Shown: positions 1 to 5,371 of the stretch, piece after piece
Numbering within the stretch: the first letter of the stretch is position 1
How the letters are laid out: every line of letters starts with the position of its first letter
Assembly: GCA_003175915.1 (NCBI GenBank)
Contig: PSRH01000085.1
Location: forward strand, 1 to 5,440
DNA from: Candidatus Melainabacteria bacterium
GTDB lineage: Bacteria > Cyanobacteriota > Vampirovibrionia > Obscuribacterales > Obscuribacteraceae
Reading direction: 5' to 3'
DNA length: 5,440 bases
Notes under the pieces: generated by a model
What the model was told of the DNA's origin: nothing
Seen by the model: only the letters and a program-made list of their open reading frames with translations
Databases searched by the model: none
Position numbers and translations under genes: made by a program

Positions 1-72
1 CGGGACGTGGCGCAGGGGTAGCGCGCACCTTTGGGGTGGGTGAGGCCGGAGGTTCGAATCCTCTCGTCCCGA
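1..72 (+). tRNA. trnP: tRNA-Pro, anticodon GGG
   Basis: A complete cloverleaf can be folded by eye. The acceptor arms are 1-7 and 65-71 (cgggacg/cgtcccg, all Watson-Crick). The D arm is 10-13 with 21-24. The anticodon stem is 26-30 with 38-42 and closes with one T-G pair. The variable loop is 43-47. The T arm is 48-52 with 60-64, with the canonical loop TTCGAAT. The 7-nt anticodon loop TTGGGGT places GGG at 33-35, which reads proline CCC/CCU codons, followed by G37. The C1-G72 end pair with discriminator A (position 72) is the known bacterial tRNA-Pro identity signature and supports the call. The 3' CCA is not encoded (AAT follows) and must be added by a nucleotidyltransferase. The promoter lies outside the window. 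Confidence 0.97.
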
Positions 73-98
73 AATTAGCAAAGCCATTTAGTTTCCGC

Positions 99-356
99 TC
101 AGGGGAGGCTTTCCAAGTAAAGTCTTTCCAAACGTATCTTATCTCGCTCGTATTGAAGGCGAGCCAGATCGTACGAATTCATCCTGTTCCCGACTGCTTC
201 GCGCCTAGACGCCCAGCCGCGCGCATCGAATGATGGTGTACTTTGGAAGCACGGGTGAAGATAAACGAACTCACGCAACTTTGTCTTGAGGATTGCCTTA
301 AGATGCGGATCTAACGCATCAAGCGCGACCGCTGTTTCATTGACTGCTACGAACAT
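99..356 (-). CDS. Possible small protein of 85 residues, unknown function
   Basis: I do not recognise this protein. The frame starts with ATG at 356. AGGGA lies 4 nt upstream on the minus strand (361-365), which is an acceptable though tight Shine-Dalgarno. The stop is TGA. It is soluble, with no signal peptide or membrane segment. The first 30 residues could form a helix. The last 27 residues (from an internal Met at 59) are rich in Arg, Glu, Leu and Tyr and look like an amphipathic helix (DLARLQYERDKIRLERLYLE). It lies downstream of the sigma gene on the same strand, but 260 nt separate them. It could equally be chance, or the remnant of a decayed gene. Only the Shine-Dalgarno and the amphipathic tail favour it. 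Confidence 0.22.
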   Translation of the reverse strand: MFVAVNETAVALDALDPHLKAILKTKLREFVYLHPCFQSTPSFDARGWASRREAVGNRMNSYDLARLQYERDKIRLERLYLESLP

Positions 357-485
357 AATTTCCCTAAAACGCCTGTGGGGAACCTATAGACATCAGTCCA
401 CTGCCAAGCCCGTTGCTGACGCAAGGATGGTAGCACAGAAACTTGAAATTGGAAATGCCGAAAATCGCTGAGAACCGCGCTGGCC

Positions 486-503
486 GCTGAAAACTCAGCT
501 TTT
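486..503 (+). terminator. Weak terminator-like hairpin
   Basis: GCTGA (486-490) pairs perfectly with TCAGC (495-499) across an AAAC tetraloop, and four Ts follow (500-503). The stem is only 5 bp and the T-run is short, so termination would be weak. No plus-strand gene other than the tRNA, 414 nt upstream, would use it. Confidence 0.15.
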
Positions 504-616
504 CAATGAGCAACAATTCAAGCGGCAATCTAACCGCTATTGGATTCAATATCTTCAGGGCGCGCCAGTCCAGCCCCCCAGGGACATGACAGTACCCAGA
601 CAAATAGACGCGGCCT

Positions 617-1732
617 TTAGCTGGTGCCGCCTTCCGATTGAGTACGGATATCGGCAGCCATAATCTCCTTCAACTTCTTGAGGCCGCTGTGGAGGGCTCG
701 GGAAACGCCCATTTCAGACAGTCCCAAAACCGAGGCAGTTTCCTTTTGCGATAGGTCATAGAAGAAGACAAATTCCAGGATGCGGCGGCTTCTTTCACCC
801 AACCTCTGTAAGGCTTGCGCAACAAGCTCCCGGTCTTCCCGGCTGCGTTGAAATTCTTGATACTTACGATCCGGTACCATCTCGCAAAGGCTGCGGCGGT
901 CCTCCCTGTCTTCGTCGTCACCGGTTGAATCGAAAGACTCGTAATGGAGGCGCGCCTCCCAGGATAACTGGGCCTCCAGGATTTCCTGCACGGAAAGCCC
1001 CGAGTAAGTGGCCAGCTCTTGGACGGTCGGAGTGTGATCGAGCGCCTGGGTGAGCTTTTCTTCTAGCTGCGATATCTGCGAAGTGACCTCGGTTAACCGT
1101 CTCGGTACTTGCACAAGCGAGCAATGGTCCCTCAAATAGTGGCGAATCTCGCCTCTGATATAGCAGGTGGCCAAAGTCTTAAAACTGGCTGAGCGCGGTC
1201 GATTTGGGTCGTAATAGCGAATCGCCTTGAGAAGCCCTATGGCTCCCACCTGGATCAGGTCCTCCAGGCTATCTGGGTTGAATTGACTATAGCGCCGGGC
1301 GATCTGTCGGACCAGCGGCATGTAAGTTTCGACTAGCTCCGTGCACTTGGACTGCAGCAAGCACATTGATTCGATGGCTTCGGAACGCCGTTTTGCTTTA
1401 GAACTGGTTAATCCGGGCTCTGTCGCCGCCGTCCCTCGGCTTTTGCGAGCATGCCGGCGTCCCGATTGTGTAGCGTTAACAGGCCGTTCTTCGCTAGTTT
1501 CAGTTTCGCCGGGCATCGCCTCGACCCCGGTCAACGTTACTCTGCCTGTCCGCGCGTATAAACGCTTCGCCTCAGACGGCTCAGCGCCATCTTCCGCTTT
1601 ATTGAGCTCCGCTTCTACGCGCTCTAAATTCTTCATCTTCACGTGTTTCCTATAGTTTCCCTCGCCCGCTTTTTTACATAGCCCCATTGCACCGAAGCTA
1701 TTCATCCCCACCGAGCGCCAGCCACGCTCCAT
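617..1732 (-). CDS. RNA polymerase sigma factor, group 3 (SigB/SigF type)
   Basis: This is an alternative sigma factor that directs core RNA polymerase to a special promoter set. Numbering is for the 371-residue form. Region 2 spans about 134-204 and includes the core-binding segment DLIQVGAIGLLKAIRYYDP (158-176) and the -10 recognition part YIRGEIRHYLRDH (191-203), then VPRR (209-212). This resembles cyanobacterial SigF. Region 3 is about 213-260. Region 4 is about 297-358, with the -35 helix-turn-helix at LSQKETASVLGLSEMGVSRA (327-346). Residues 1-125 are an extra low-complexity, Arg/Lys/Glu/Thr-rich extension; family members are usually about 250-270 residues. The ATG at 1732 has GAGG 7 nt upstream. 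A shorter form could start at GTG 1642 (AGGA 5 nt upstream) or ATG 1636. No anti-sigma or anti-anti-sigma gene is adjacent. The family is certain; the start and regulon are not. Confidence 0.93.
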   Translation of the reverse strand: MERGWRSVGMNSFGAMGLCKKAGEGNYRKHVKMKNLERVEAELNKAEDGAEPSEAKRLYARTGRVTLTGVEAMPGETETSEERPVNATQSGRRHARKSRGTAATEPGLTSSKAKRRSEAIESMCLLQSKCTELVETYMPLVRQIARRYSQFNPDSLEDLIQVGAIGLLKAIRYYDPNRPRSASFKTLATCYIRGEIRHYLRDHCSLVQVPRRLTEVTSQISQLEEKLTQALDHTPTVQELATYSGLSVQEILEAQLSWEARLHYESFDSTGDDEDREDRRSLCEMVPDRKYQEFQRSREDRELVAQALQRLGERSRRILEFVFFYDLSQKETASVLGLSEMGVSRALHSGLKKLKEIMAADIRTQSEGGTS

Positions 1733-1760
1733 CAACTCCCCTCGGGCAAACAATCCTCCT
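1732..1760 (-). promoter_or_regulatory. Sigma gene translation start region with possible five-codon leader ORF
   Basis: On the minus strand a perfect Shine-Dalgarno AGGAGG (1760-1755) is followed 5 nt later by TTG (1749-1747). That codon opens a five-codon frame (TTG CCC GAG GGG AGT TGA) whose TGA overlaps the ATG at 1732 in a TGATG arrangement. Such an overlap would couple sigma translation to the leader. The alternative is that AGGAGG serves the in-frame TTG at 1753-1751, but the 1-nt spacing is too short for that. The ATG at 1732 also has its own GAGG at 1743-1740. The bases are clear; the regulatory reading is inference. Confidence 0.35.
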
Positions 1761-1796
1761 GTCTGATGCTTTGCACCCGATTTCGCAACACGGGAT

Positions 1797-1820
1797 GTGG
1801 GCTTATCGCCCGCGTTTTTT
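1797..1820 (+). terminator. Intrinsic (rho-independent) terminator, plus strand
   Basis: GTGGGC (1797-1802) pairs with GCCCGC (1808-1813) through six pairs including one T-G wobble, with a 5-nt TTATC loop. G1814 and six Ts (1815-1820) follow. This is a textbook intrinsic terminator for plus-strand transcription. The only annotated gene upstream (617-1732) runs the other way, so it would stop antisense or read-through transcripts before the kinase promoter at 1874. On the minus strand the same hairpin would sit in the sigma mRNA leader, preceded by an A-run, and would not terminate. Confidence 0.65.
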
Positions 1821-1873
1821 CCCCGATCAGTTGTCTAATGCCACAAACCAGCCTATTTGCCAAAATTGTTCCC

Positions 1874-1901
1874 TTGACATCAGCCGTCTAAACCGTATTA
1901 C
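1874..1901 (+). promoter_or_regulatory. Sigma-70 type promoter for the histidine kinase gene
   Basis: A perfect -35 TTGACA (1874-1879) is followed after 16 nt by TATTAC (1896-1901), a reasonable -10. TACACT at 1899-1904 is a less well spaced alternative. Transcription would start near 1908 and leave a leader of about 128 nt before the GTG at 2036. The promoter lies just after the terminator at 1797-1820, which would insulate it from upstream transcription. No clear operator repeat is seen around it. Confidence 0.55.
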
Positions 1902-1996
1902 ACTAAGGGATCGAGCAGCTAGGCACTGGCGGAGGGCTTCGATTTCGCTAAAATTGGAAGGGGTTGATTATCGAAATTAAATCCGGTGTATAGCCG

Positions 1997-2029
1997 TTCT
2001 TTCCTTTCTTCTCCTTCCCAAACCAAGGG
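1997..2029 (+). promoter_or_regulatory. Pyrimidine tract and Shine-Dalgarno of the kinase leader
   Basis: Positions 1997-2019 are 23 consecutive pyrimidines. AAGGG (2025-2029) follows, 6 nt before the GTG start at 2036, and is the Shine-Dalgarno that fixes this start. No other start codon gives a protein that keeps the first membrane helix. CCTTCC inside the tract (2013-2018) is complementary to GGAAGG at 1956-1961 in the same leader, so a long-range fold next to the ribosome site is possible but unproven. Confidence 0.5.
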
Positions 2030-2035
2030 CTAACT

Positions 2036-3997
2036 GTGCATAGGTCACCTAAAATTATTGAAAAGATACGAATTACTTGGCGCAAGACATCCGCACAGAA
2101 GCAGCTGCTTTTTCTCGGTATCGTCACCATCGCTGCTGTTGTTACCCTGACAGCCTGGATCTGGGTGGGTAGGGCTCAGGCCGTGATCGACAAGTCGGTG
2201 GAGCAATTCGGCTGGGCGCTCGCCCAGGCCCTCGCTCGCGGTGGCGCGGAGGCTCTCACTAACAACGGTAATTTGGAAGGCCTGGAAAATTACCTGTTGA
2301 CGGAAAGGGCTAAGACACCGGGTCTTGCCTATGTTGCCTTTTGCGACAGAGATGGGCGGGTACTGCTCGACAGCCAGCCTCCTCCATCTTCCAGGCCCCA
2401 TTCAGCCAGAATCTTTCCCATTTATAAGCAACCACCGCAAAACTATCCAGTGCCCGATATCTATCCGAGCCCGCCAGGCTACCGATCAATCACTAACATC
2501 GCCGTGCCCATGTTGCGCAACAACCAGCAATTAGGCATTTGCTGGGTTGGTCTGGATAACAACGTCTTCACTATCCTTGGCACCCCCAAGGAAACTCGCA
2601 TGTTTCTCTTCTCCGTTTTTACTTTAATAGGCATCCTCGGCGCACTCGGCGTCTTAGTCAACTACGCCCTGATTAATCGCCCCCTGCGCATTCTCTCTCA
2701 GGGCGCCGCCGAGATTGCCGCCGGTCATTTCGGTCATCAAATTCAAGGACAGAAGGCTGGCAAAGAGATCGATCAGGTGGTGACTAGCTTCAATCTCATG
2801 TCCAGCAAATTGCAAGATTACGACAAACAAAACGTCGATCACCTCAAGTCGGAAAGAAACAGCTATTTGTCCGAGCGCAACAAGCTTGAGCTCGTACTCA
2901 TGTCAATTGCTGACGGAGTAGTCGTTTGCGACCGGGACAACCGCGTTCAAATAGTCAATGCAGCTGCCAGTGCCATTTTCGACAAAGAGGCTAAGGACCT
3001 GGTCGGCAAACCCCTGGTTTTTTGCACCGAAGGACCTGATTCTCCGCACATCTGCAAAGTGATCCAGGACTTTACCGACACTCTTTCACCAGGTGCGCTT
3101 GGTCCGGTGGTGCAGCAGATGCACCTGGCAGAGCGGATTGTCAGATTGCACATTGCACCAATTATTTTGAACACTGAATTTCTTGGCTCGGTAATCATCA
3201 TGAACGACATCACCAAGCAGACCGAGCTGGAGAAGATGAAGAATGAGTTCATCAGCAATGTCAGTCACGAATTGAGAACACCAATTACCTCGATTAAGAG
3301 CTACGTCGACACTTTGTGCAATCACGGCGAAAAGTTGGACCCCGATATCTATAGAGAATTTCTCCAGATTATCGATGGTGAAGCGGATCGCCTCATGTTC
3401 CTCGTCAATGATGTTCTGGAGTTGAGCCGCGTTGAAGAAGGCGGGCGTGAATTTGAGTTGGACGCGCTGGAATTGCGGCGAGCGGCAGAGGCGGCCATTC
3501 GTTCCGTCAATCTTCTCGCCAAAGACCGCGAAATCGATCTTGTTCTCACCGTCAACGACCCCGTGCCCCTGGTGCTGATGAACGAAGAGTCGATCGAAAG
3601 AGTGATCATGAATCTTTTGACCAACGCCATCAAATACACACCGTTTGGTGGCAGTATCAAAGTAAACATTCGAACGGAACCTAATTCGAACGAGGTCGGC
3701 TTGCATGTTACCGACACCGGCATCGGCATACCAGAAGAATCACTGGAGGCGATATTTGATCGCTTTTATCGCGTCGAGAAAAAAGTTCACACGATCAAGG
3801 GCACCGGCTTGGGACTAACGATCGTGAAGAAGATCATCGAAAAACATAACGGGCGGCTCGGAGTTGTGTCGGCAATAGGCCAGGGTTCGACTTTCAGCTT
3901 CTATCTGCCGACCATTAACGTGCTGAGCGAGCCGTTGCCAGTGAAACAGGGCGAACAACCTCAACAGCTATTGGGCGGCATAACTCAAACTACATAG
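2036..3997 (+). CDS. Membrane sensor histidine kinase (NblS/Hik33/WalK type)
   Basis: This two-component kinase senses an envelope or periplasmic signal, autophosphorylates on His and passes phosphate to a response regulator. Numbering is from the GTG start. TM1 is about 23-44. A periplasmic sensor domain spans about 45-188 (Pro-rich at 115-148). TM2 is about 189-212, HAMP about 213-267, and PAS about 284-392. The HisKA H-box is FISNVSHELRTPITSIKS (405-422), with phosphoacceptor His411 and the HExxT pattern associated with phosphatase activity. The ATPase domain shows the N-box NLLTNAIKYT (526-535), G1 DTGIGIP (560-566), F-box FDRFYRV (574-580) and G2 GTGLGL (589-594). All catalytic motifs are intact. 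Length (653) and order match cyanobacterial NblS/Hik33 kinases, which regulate stress and envelope genes through a distant OmpR-family regulator; WalK/PhoR is the wider family. No response regulator is adjacent, so the partner is unknown. Confidence 0.95.
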   Translation: MHRSPKIIEKIRITWRKTSAQKQLLFLGIVTIAAVVTLTAWIWVGRAQAVIDKSVEQFGWALAQALARGGAEALTNNGNLEGLENYLLTERAKTPGLAYVAFCDRDGRVLLDSQPPPSSRPHSARIFPIYKQPPQNYPVPDIYPSPPGYRSITNIAVPMLRNNQQLGICWVGLDNNVFTILGTPKETRMFLFSVFTLIGILGALGVLVNYALINRPLRILSQGAAEIAAGHFGHQIQGQKAGKEIDQVVTSFNLMSSKLQDYDKQNVDHLKSERNSYLSERNKLELVLMSIADGVVVCDRDNRVQIVNAAASAIFDKEAKDLVGKPLVFCTEGPDSPHICKVIQDFTDTLSPGALGPVVQQMHLAERIVRLHIAPIILNTEFLGSVIIMNDITKQTELEKMKNEFISNVSHELRTPITSIKSYVDTLCNHGEKLDPDIYREFLQIIDGEADRLMFLVNDVLELSRVEEGGREFELDALELRRAAEAAIRSVNLLAKDREIDLVLTVNDPVPLVLMNEESIERVIMNLLTNAIKYTPFGGSIKVNIRTEPNSNEVGLHVTDTGIGIPEESLEAIFDRFYRVEKKVHTIKGTGLGLTIVKKIIEKHNGRLGVVSAIGQGSTFSFYLPTINVLSEPLPVKQGEQPQQLLGGITQTT

Positions 3998-4072
3998 CTG
4001 TAAGAGTTGCCAAGATTAGCAACATATCGATTTAGACCGTCGGGTCAAAAGCCCTCATCGTGTTATCATTCT

Positions 4073-4110
4073 GTCCGTTGACAAGGTGACCAACTTCATG
4101 TCAAGCGGAC
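4073..4110 (+). promoter_or_regulatory. Imperfect inverted repeat / stem-loop upstream of coaD
   Basis: GTCCGTTGACA (4073-4083) pairs with TGTCAAGCGGAC (4099-4110) through 11 Watson-Crick pairs with one bulged G (4105) and a 15-nt loop (4084-4098). No T-run follows, so it is not an intrinsic terminator. The loop carries AGGTG (4084-4088), a Shine-Dalgarno-like sequence, and the ATG at 4098-4100 lies at the loop/stem border. In RNA this could control translation or stability of the coaD part of the transcript; in DNA it could be a protein-binding site. TTGACA here also looks like a -35 box, but no -10 is found at 16-18 nt. Confidence 0.4.
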
Positions 4111-4181
4111 GCTTCAGGACGGAGTACGAAATGAAGTATTGCGAGCGCGGTGCGGTAATTGAGCCGTACGAACTGGAGTAG
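4098..4181 (+). CDS. Possible 27-residue ORF leading into coaD
   Basis: I recognise no family. The ATG at 4098 is preceded by AGGTG (4084-4088), 9 nt away. The frame ends in TAG at 4179-4181, only 3 nt before the coaD TTG, and the coaD Shine-Dalgarno lies in its last codons. The product is hydrophilic, with Glu and Tyr prominent and one Cys (MSSGRFRTEYEMKYCERGAV, then an acidic tail). A GTG at 4086 could extend it by four codons, and the frame stays open back to 4020. Codon choice looks normal for the neighbourhood. Its placement would allow translational coupling to coaD, either as a leader peptide or as a small protein. Chance is a real alternative for a frame this short. Confidence 0.3.
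   Translation: MSSGRFRTEYEMKYCERGAVIEPYELE
4175..4178 (+). promoter_or_regulatory. Shine-Dalgarno deciding the coaD TTG start
   Basis: GGAG stands 6 nt before TTG (4185-4187). No ATG or GTG is available close to the conserved YPGSFDP motif, which must lie about 5 residues from the N terminus in this family. TTG is therefore the start. Confidence 0.75.
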
Positions 4182-4184
4182 ATA

Positions 4185-4676
4185 TTGGTAAAGGCCATAT
4201 ATCCGGGATCATTTGATCCTATGACTTACGGTCACCTGGATATCATTCGGCGAGCCAGCAAGCTTTTTGATCAAGTGATTATGGCCGTCGTCGGCAATCC
4301 AGGAAAATCCAGTCTATTACCCATTGAAGCGCGAGAGATGTTGATTGTGAAAACGATTGATGGTCTTGAAGGTGTGGTGGTGGGCGCGTTCCAAGGATTA
4401 ACTGTAGATTATGCGCGACAGAACAACGTAAAGATATTGATCAGAGGTCTCAGAGCTATATCTGATTTCGAAGCTGAATTAGGCATGGCTCAAACGAATA
4501 AGCAGCTCTTTCCTGAACTAGAAACTATCTTTCTCATGTCTAAAGCCGAGTATTCTTTTATAAGTTCCTCCACCGTTAAGGAGATCGCGCGTCTCGGCGG
4601 CGACGTTTCTCAGTTCGTTCCTAAACCAGTGAACGATTACTTAAAGGAGCATTTCAGCAGAGGCAGCAATAAATGA
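4185..4676 (+). CDS. coaD: Phosphopantetheine adenylyltransferase (PPAT)
   Basis: CoaD is a cytoplasmic enzyme that catalyses the fourth step of CoA synthesis: 4'-phosphopantetheine + ATP gives dephospho-CoA + diphosphate. The 163-residue protein is full length (family about 160). It opens with YPGSFDPMTYGH (6-17), the nucleotidyltransferase signature in which T14-x-x-H17 is the (T/H)xGH motif binding ATP phosphates. IRGLRAISDFEAELGMAQTN (86-105) carries the conserved Arg87/Arg90 and substrate-site residues. ISSSTVKEIARLGGDVSQFV (126-145) is the C-terminal ISSxxVKE motif. The start is TTG, chosen from the spacing to GGAG and to the YPGSFDP motif. Its stop overlaps the ATG of the next gene by 4 nt (ATGA), so the two are translationally coupled. 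Many bacteria have rsmD just before coaD; here a kinase gene and a 187-nt gap take that place. Confidence 0.98.
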   Translation: MVKAIYPGSFDPMTYGHLDIIRRASKLFDQVIMAVVGNPGKSSLLPIEAREMLIVKTIDGLEGVVVGAFQGLTVDYARQNNVKILIRGLRAISDFEAELGMAQTNKQLFPELETIFLMSKAEYSFISSSTVKEIARLGGDVSQFVPKPVNDYLKEHFSRGSNK

Positions 4677-5323
4677 CGACCACGATGACGACAGCAGCGC
4701 CTACCACAACAGCTACTTATAAGCAGACGACGATCTACAAGCATCTAGATCTGCTTGAGCATTTGATCGACGATGCCGTAGGCATGCATAAGTTCAAGAT
4801 GATCAATGCCGATGAGTTTCTTGACGTACTGGACAAAGCAAGAGCACGGCTACCGGAAGAGCTCCGCGAAGCAGCCGATGTGTTACAGCAACGTGACGAA
4901 ATCGTTTCAGAATCGCAACGCCGAGCCGAGCAGATAATCGGCACCGCTCGCCGCCAGGCCGAGAATATGCTGCATGAGTCCGAATTGCTTAAAGCAGTCC
5001 AAGCCGAAGTTGAGCGGATCCGCAAACAAGTAGTTTCGGAAGTAGAGCAGATGCGCCGGGAAGCTCTTTCTGAAGCCGAGCGCATCCGCACTGAAGCCGA
5101 AGAGGACGCCTCCCGCACACGAGAAGGCGCCGACCACTATGCTGAGTCAGTACTGACCCGCATCGACGCTGATCTGAATAATCTCGCTCAACGCCTTGTT
5201 GAATCTCAATCAATAGTTCGTAATGGTCAACGCTTATTAGGACAAGCAAAACAGCGTCACGCTACCTTAGCTGCACCGCTAGCCAGCCCGCTTCTCGGCG
5301 GCAGACCGGAACAACAACAGTAA
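4673..5323 (+). CDS. DivIVA/SepIVA/Cdv3-like coiled-coil protein, coaD-linked
   Basis: This 216-residue soluble protein has no enzyme motif. Residues 1-20 are a Thr/Ala-rich disordered leader. Residues 21-60 (IYKHLDLLEHLIDDAVGMHK onward) resemble the N-terminal part of a family found next to coaD in many bacteria, often labelled ATPase or ATP synthase B-like, with a short 'LDLLEHLID...DEFLDVLDKARARLPEELR' pattern. Residues 60-185 are a long charged coiled coil, with 11-residue periodicity at 113, 124, 135, 146 and 157. The tail (197-216) is Pro/Gly/Gln-rich. From memory, mycobacterial SepIVA and cyanobacterial Cdv3 are DivIVA-like proteins encoded close to coaD and act in division or envelope growth; that role is inferred here. 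The start ATG overlaps the coaD stop. It is not a true F-type ATPase b subunit, since it has no membrane helix. Confidence 0.8.
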   Translation: MTTTMTTAAPTTTATYKQTTIYKHLDLLEHLIDDAVGMHKFKMINADEFLDVLDKARARLPEELREAADVLQQRDEIVSESQRRAEQIIGTARRQAENMLHESELLKAVQAEVERIRKQVVSEVEQMRREALSEAERIRTEAEEDASRTREGADHYAESVLTRIDADLNNLAQRLVESQSIVRNGQRLLGQAKQRHATLAAPLASPLLGGRPEQQQ

Positions 5324-5347
5324 ACAAGCCTTTGGGCACTTCACTGG

Positions 5348-5368
5348 AGCGCCACTGCAGGTGGTGCT
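5348..5368. terminator. Stem-loop after the coaD operon, possible bidirectional terminator
   Basis: AGCGCCAC (5348-5355) pairs with GTGGTGCT (5361-5368) over eight pairs (one G-T) with a TGCAG loop. The plus strand continues GGCTTAAAGTTTAT, with no solid T-run, so it is weak as an intrinsic terminator. Its position 25 nt after the coiled-coil stop, and just before the stop of the possible converging gene at 5372, is what one expects of a shared 3' end. Confidence 0.35.
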
Positions 5369-5371
5369 GGC

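Larger units (their letters stand above)
73..616. other. 544-nt stretch without a confident gene
   Basis: This stretch lies between the tRNA and the 3' end of the sigma gene. Short open frames exist on both strands, but none has a recognisable domain. The most plausible is the minus-strand frame at 99-356, listed separately. Another minus-strand frame (364-603) would start at a TTG with no Shine-Dalgarno, only 13 nt after the sigma stop, and I do not believe it. Just after the tRNA an inverted repeat AAAGCC (80-85) / GGCTTT (107-112) could form a weak hairpin, but no T-run follows. A small hairpin at 486-499 is listed separately. I see no known structured RNA such as tmRNA, SRP RNA or RNase P RNA here, and no insertion-sequence ends. 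Confidence 0.6.

Noticed and set aside
364..603. Minus-strand 79-codon frame just after the sigma stop
   Set aside because: It starts at TTG with no Shine-Dalgarno, has an irregular composition and no recognisable motif.
1662..1820. Direct repeat TCGCCCGC(G)TTTTTT at 1662-1675 and 1806-1820
   Set aside because: The first copy lies in sigma coding sequence (a Lys-Lys-Ala-Gly-Glu stretch) and lacks the upstream arm needed for a hairpin. The similarity is probably chance.
1835..1863. Minus-strand TTGGCA (1863-1858), 17 nt, CATTAG (1840-1835) as a sigma gene promoter
   Set aside because: The -10 matches the consensus at only 3 of 6 positions. The spacing is right and the place is sensible, but it is not strong enough to annotate.
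3086..3706. Long minus-strand frame of 206 codons inside the kinase gene
   Set aside because: It lies opposite an intact, motif-complete kinase and encodes no recognisable domain. It is a shadow frame.
4006..4023. GTTGC/GCAAC hairpin after the kinase stop as a terminator
   Set aside because: The stem is only 5 bp with an 8-nt loop and no T-run follows.
4078..4106. TTGACA at 4078-4083 as the -35 of a coaD promoter
   Set aside because: No acceptable -10 lies 16-18 nt downstream (the bases there are GTCAAGCG). The hexamer is better explained as part of the inverted repeat.
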